DNA of 64,000 bases, from NCBI GenBank assembly GCA_025352565.1, contig JANXTF010000118.1, forward strand, positions 1-64,000. The letters are read 5' to 3'. Below are positions 61,763 through 64,000 of the stretch, one piece after another. The stretch's first letter is position 1. Every line of letters starts with the position of its first letter. Origin of the DNA: Rhodospirillales bacterium. Lineage in GTDB: Bacteria > Pseudomonadota > Alphaproteobacteria > Acetobacterales > Acetobacteraceae. The notes under the pieces were generated by a model. It had not been told where the DNA came from and made no database searches. It saw only the letters and a program-made list of their open reading frames with translations. Made by a program: the position numbers and the translations under genes.

Positions 61763-62567
61763 GCACCAATTGCCGCTGCAGCGCGTAACTGCGCGCCACC
61801 TCCTCGCGCAACGCCTCCCAGATTTCGGCATGCAGATCGCGAAACCTGTCGTCGAAGCGGATGTCGTTGACGTTGCGCGGACGATCCAGCGTGACCCGGA
61901 ACTGTTTCTTCACCCGCCCCGGATTGGCGGTCAGCACCACCACATGGTCGGCAAGCGCGATCGCCTCCTCCAGGTCATGGGTCACGAACACCACGGTCTT
62001 GTTGTTCTGCTGCCAAAGGTCCAGCAGCTCGTTTTCCATCATGTTGCGCGTCTGCACGTCCAGCGCCGAAAACGGCTCGTCCATCAGCAGGATGCGCGGG
62101 CCGTAGACGAAGGTGGCTGCCAGCGCCACGCGCTTGCGCATGCCGCCCGACAATTGGTGCGGGAAGTTGCCCTCGAACCCGGCCAGCCCGACGCGGGCCA
62201 GCCACTCGCGGGCGATCCTGCCGTGGTCGCCCGGCATGCGGCGGAAAACCAGCGGCAGCTCCACATTGGCTTGCACGGTCTTCCAGGGCAGCAGCGCGTC
62301 TTTCTGGAAAAGATAGCCGACATCGTCGCGCAGCCGGCCCGCCACGATCTCCCGCGCCACGGTGATCCGCCCCTCGCTCGGCGCGTCGAGGCCCGCGATC
62401 ATGTTGAGCAGGGTCGATTTGCCGCAGCCGGAGGGACCGACGACGGCGACGAAGCTGCCTTCCGCGATATCGAGGGTGATGTCCTGGACCGCCGTGAAGG
62501 TGGGCCGCCCGCCCTGGGCCGGATAGCGCCTGGCGACGTCGCGCAGGGCGATCAGCGTGTCGCTCAC
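61755..62567 (-). CDS. Ssu/Tau-type ABC transporter ATP-binding protein
   Basis: ATPase of 270 residues. Walker A GPSGCGKST is near residue 43, the signature is LSGGMRKRVALAATFV, Walker B ILLMDEPFSALDVQTR and the H-loop VTHDLEEAIALADHV; the combination is typical of SsuB/TauB/NrtD. It overlaps the binding-protein gene by four bases. Confidence 0.92.
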   Translation of the reverse strand: MSDTLIALRDVARRYPAQGGRPTFTAVQDITLDIAEGSFVAVVGPSGCGKSTLLNMIAGLDAPSEGRITVAREIVAGRLRDDVGYLFQKDALLPWKTVQANVELPLVFRRMPGDHGRIAREWLARVGLAGFEGNFPHQLSGGMRKRVALAATFVYGPRILLMDEPFSALDVQTRNMMENELLDLWQQNNKTVVFVTHDLEEAIALADHVVVLTANPGRVKKQFRVTLDRPRNVNDIRFDDRFRDLHAEIWEALREEVARSYALQRQLVHG

Positions 62568-63631
62568 GCGCCACTCTTGATGGCGCGGATGAACCGGTTG
62601 TCGAACGTGTCGGCCGGCTCCATGCCGCGGCCCAGCTTCAGGTCGCTCATGTCGGCGATCATGGCCGTGGCGGCGGCGAGCGACACCTCGCCGTCGGTGG
62701 CGAAGGCGCCGGCAGTGACGCGGATCGCGTCCACCAGGCTGCCCGTCTGGAACTCGGCCGGCAGCAGTTTCGCGACCTCATCGGCCGGCGTGCTCTTCAG
62801 CTTGGTGATGGCGGCGCGGATCGCCTTCGCCACCTGGAACACCGCGAACGGCTCCCTGTCGCAATAGGCCTTCGAACCCAGCAGGCCGAGACCCAGGAAA
62901 GGATGGCCGTAGATCTCGCTCACGATCTGCTCGGGGACGAGATCGACCAGCAGCTTGGCGCTCCCTTCCTGAATCAGCTGAAGGGCCGCGATCAGCGTGC
63001 TGGACAGCACGTCGACCCGCTTTTCGCGGATCGACGGGAGCAGCCCCGTGGTGCCGCCGACGCCGACCCATTTCACGGCGGTCTGCGACGTGCCGTAGAA
63101 CTTCGTCACGCGCAGGGCCACGGCATGAGTGGCGGAACCGAAACTGGTGACACCCCAGGTGAGACCGGCCGTGTCCTTCACCGAGCGGACACGGTCGGCC
63201 AGATCGGCCCGCACGACGATCATCAGGCCAGGGGTCGCCATCATATTGTCGAGCAGGATCACGTCGCGGCCCTGGCTGCGGGCGCGCACGCCGTTCTCGT
63301 AATAGCCATGCGCCAGATCCACCCGCCCGCTGGTCAGCGCCAGCAGCCAGTCGCTGCCGCCGCCGAACGGCACCACCTCGACATCGATGCCCTGCGGCTT
63401 CAAGGCGTCGAACAAGCCGGCGAATTTGGCGTACCAGACGGCCACATGGGTGATGTCCGCCACCCCGCCGACGGCGAGGCGCACGGTGCGGGTCTCACCG
63501 GCAGGCAGCGGCAGCGGGCGGAACTCGTCGGCGAAAGCCGCGTGCGGCAGCAGAGCCGCCGGCAGCAGGCCCATCAACGCGCGACGCCGGAATGTTCCTG
63601 CCGGGCTCGACGGCTCGTCACGATTGGCCAT
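62564..63631 (-). CDS. Ssu/Tau/NMT1-type ABC substrate-binding protein
   Basis: A 355-residue periplasmic binding protein of the SsuA/THI5 family. The N terminus FRRRALMGLLPAALLPHAAF followed by ADE is an export signal with several arginines. Mature segments include RLAVGGVADITHVAVWYAKF, FGGGSDWLLALTSGRVDLAH and TWGVTSFGSATHAVAL. The ligand is unknown; MmgE/PrpD as the operon's enzyme suggests an organic acid. It is the first gene of the operon. Confidence 0.9.
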   Translation of the reverse strand: MANRDEPSSPAGTFRRRALMGLLPAALLPHAAFADEFRPLPLPAGETRTVRLAVGGVADITHVAVWYAKFAGLFDALKPQGIDVEVVPFGGGSDWLLALTSGRVDLAHGYYENGVRARSQGRDVILLDNMMATPGLMIVVRADLADRVRSVKDTAGLTWGVTSFGSATHAVALRVTKFYGTSQTAVKWVGVGGTTGLLPSIREKRVDVLSSTLIAALQLIQEGSAKLLVDLVPEQIVSEIYGHPFLGLGLLGSKAYCDREPFAVFQVAKAIRAAITKLKSTPADEVAKLLPAEFQTGSLVDAIRVTAGAFATDGEVSLAAATAMIADMSDLKLGRGMEPADTFDNRFIRAIKSGA

Positions 63632-63742
63632 GGCGTCGCCTCCGATGGCGCGGCTCGTGCCACGCCGATTGGTATGCCGCGACGGTAGGCGCGCGTCGTC
63701 ATGATGGAAAGGTGCCGGAGAAAGGTGCCCGGTTCGACCGGA

Positions 63743-64000
63743 TCAGGTCACGCGGTCATGCGGCGGCGGCGCTCCGCCGCGCACGGCGCGCAGATTGTCG
63801 TAGATCGCGCCAACCTCGTCGAGCAGCCCGAGCCGCGAACCACCGGCGACGTGTGGCGTGAGGATGACGTTCGGAAGGGCGCAGAACCGATCATCCCTGG
63901 GGCGCGGCTCGGTAGCGTGCACGTCGAGCCCGGCCCCGGCGATCCGGCCCGCCGCAAGCGCGTCATACAATGCGTCCTCGTCCAGAATTGGGCCACGCGC
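63743..64000 (-). CDS. D-2-hydroxyacid dehydrogenase family protein, C-terminal part
   Basis: Only the last 85 codons are in the window; the 5' part lies beyond base 64000. The visible reading ARGPILDEDALYDALAAGRI then AGAGLDVHATEP, followed by NVILTPHVAGGSRLG, matches the end of the NAD-binding domain with the catalytic Glu (ATEP) and His (TPHVAG). Unlike the homologue at 48971-49963 it keeps the Glu. It is co-oriented with the importer operon 111 bases downstream and may be part of the same unit. Confidence 0.8.
   Translation of the reverse strand, partial: ARGPILDEDALYDALAAGRIAGAGLDVHATEPRPRDDRFCALPNVILTPHVAGGSRLGLLDEVGAIYDNLRAVRGGAPPPHDRVT

Overview
The window is GC-rich DNA with dense operons, many 4-base ATGA/GTGA start-stop overlaps and frequent GTG/TTG starts. 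Its gene content points to an alphaproteobacterium, most likely Acetobacteraceae/Rhodospirillales: many ABC and TRAP uptake systems, a urea transporter joined to urease, CoA-linked catabolic genes and a small protein with the HNGGPPLD motif. The family assignment is an inference from gene content and style; no rRNA is present to test it.

Region by region. (1) 72-9760 (+): one continuous urea uptake and urease operon, urtBCDE-ureDABCE-uma2-ureFG. A Uma2-family nuclease-fold gene sits between ureE and ureF, and a palindromic repeat is inserted in frame inside ureF. urtA is not in the window. (2) 9757-18080: a flavin reductase-like protein, a DUF3060 protein, a membrane protein, a single-domain response regulator, a large FecR/proline-rich exported protein, a GT4 glycosyltransferase and a family 5 (peptide-type) binding protein. 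(3) 18235-25760: an SDR and a crotonase on the minus strand, a small HNGGPPLD protein, then a complete Liv-type ABC operon (binding protein, LivG, LivF, LivH, LivM) ending in a MaoC-like hydratase. (4) tRNA-Cys(GCA) at 25782-25855 (-). (5) 26095-28643 (-): PHB-depolymerase-like esterase coupled to a ribbon-helix-helix regulator, and an isocitrate lyase/PEP mutase family protein. (6) 28796-33284: a CoA-type catabolic island that looks eroded: an MmgE/PrpD gene missing about 100 internal residues, an intact CitE-like lyase, a binding-protein pseudogene with a nonsense codon and a frameshift, and a CaiB gene whose best start codon is followed at once by TAG. (7) 33561-39782 (+): agmatinase-like ureohydrolase, M20 amidohydrolase, two lipoproteins, a cyclase-family protein and an AcpA/phospholipase C-like phosphoesterase. 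(8) 39890-48882 (+): two tandem LysA-like fold III PLP enzymes, a 76-residue protein, a SAM methyltransferase and a polyamine-type ABC importer, interrupted by an inverted segment holding an alpha/beta hydrolase and an amidase remnant. (9) 48971-52850 (-): TRAP transporter (DctP, fused DctQM) with a D-2-hydroxyacid dehydrogenase. (10) 53300-54454 (+): cytochrome b561 fused to a diheme c domain. (11) 54476-64000 (-): DUF302 protein, a sugar-type ABC importer without ATPase, a lipocalin-like protein, a full-length MmgE/PrpD, a Ssu/Tau-type ABC importer and the C-terminal end of a second D-2-hydroxyacid dehydrogenase.

Two themes go beyond routine annotation. The best candidate for an undescribed system is the translationally coupled set at 39890-45018 with its transporter at 46181-48882: paired, divergent LysA-like enzymes that keep the PLP lysine and catalytic cysteine but lack the usual substrate-site motif after that cysteine, plus a methyltransferase and a dedicated importer. 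Second, short tandem duplications (period 15-18, once 27 bases) recur at gene starts and stops across the whole window, alongside a palindromic element inserted in frame in ureF and a 150-base internal duplication in the FecR-like gene. Together they suggest a genome in which short duplications at gene ends are frequent and tolerated.
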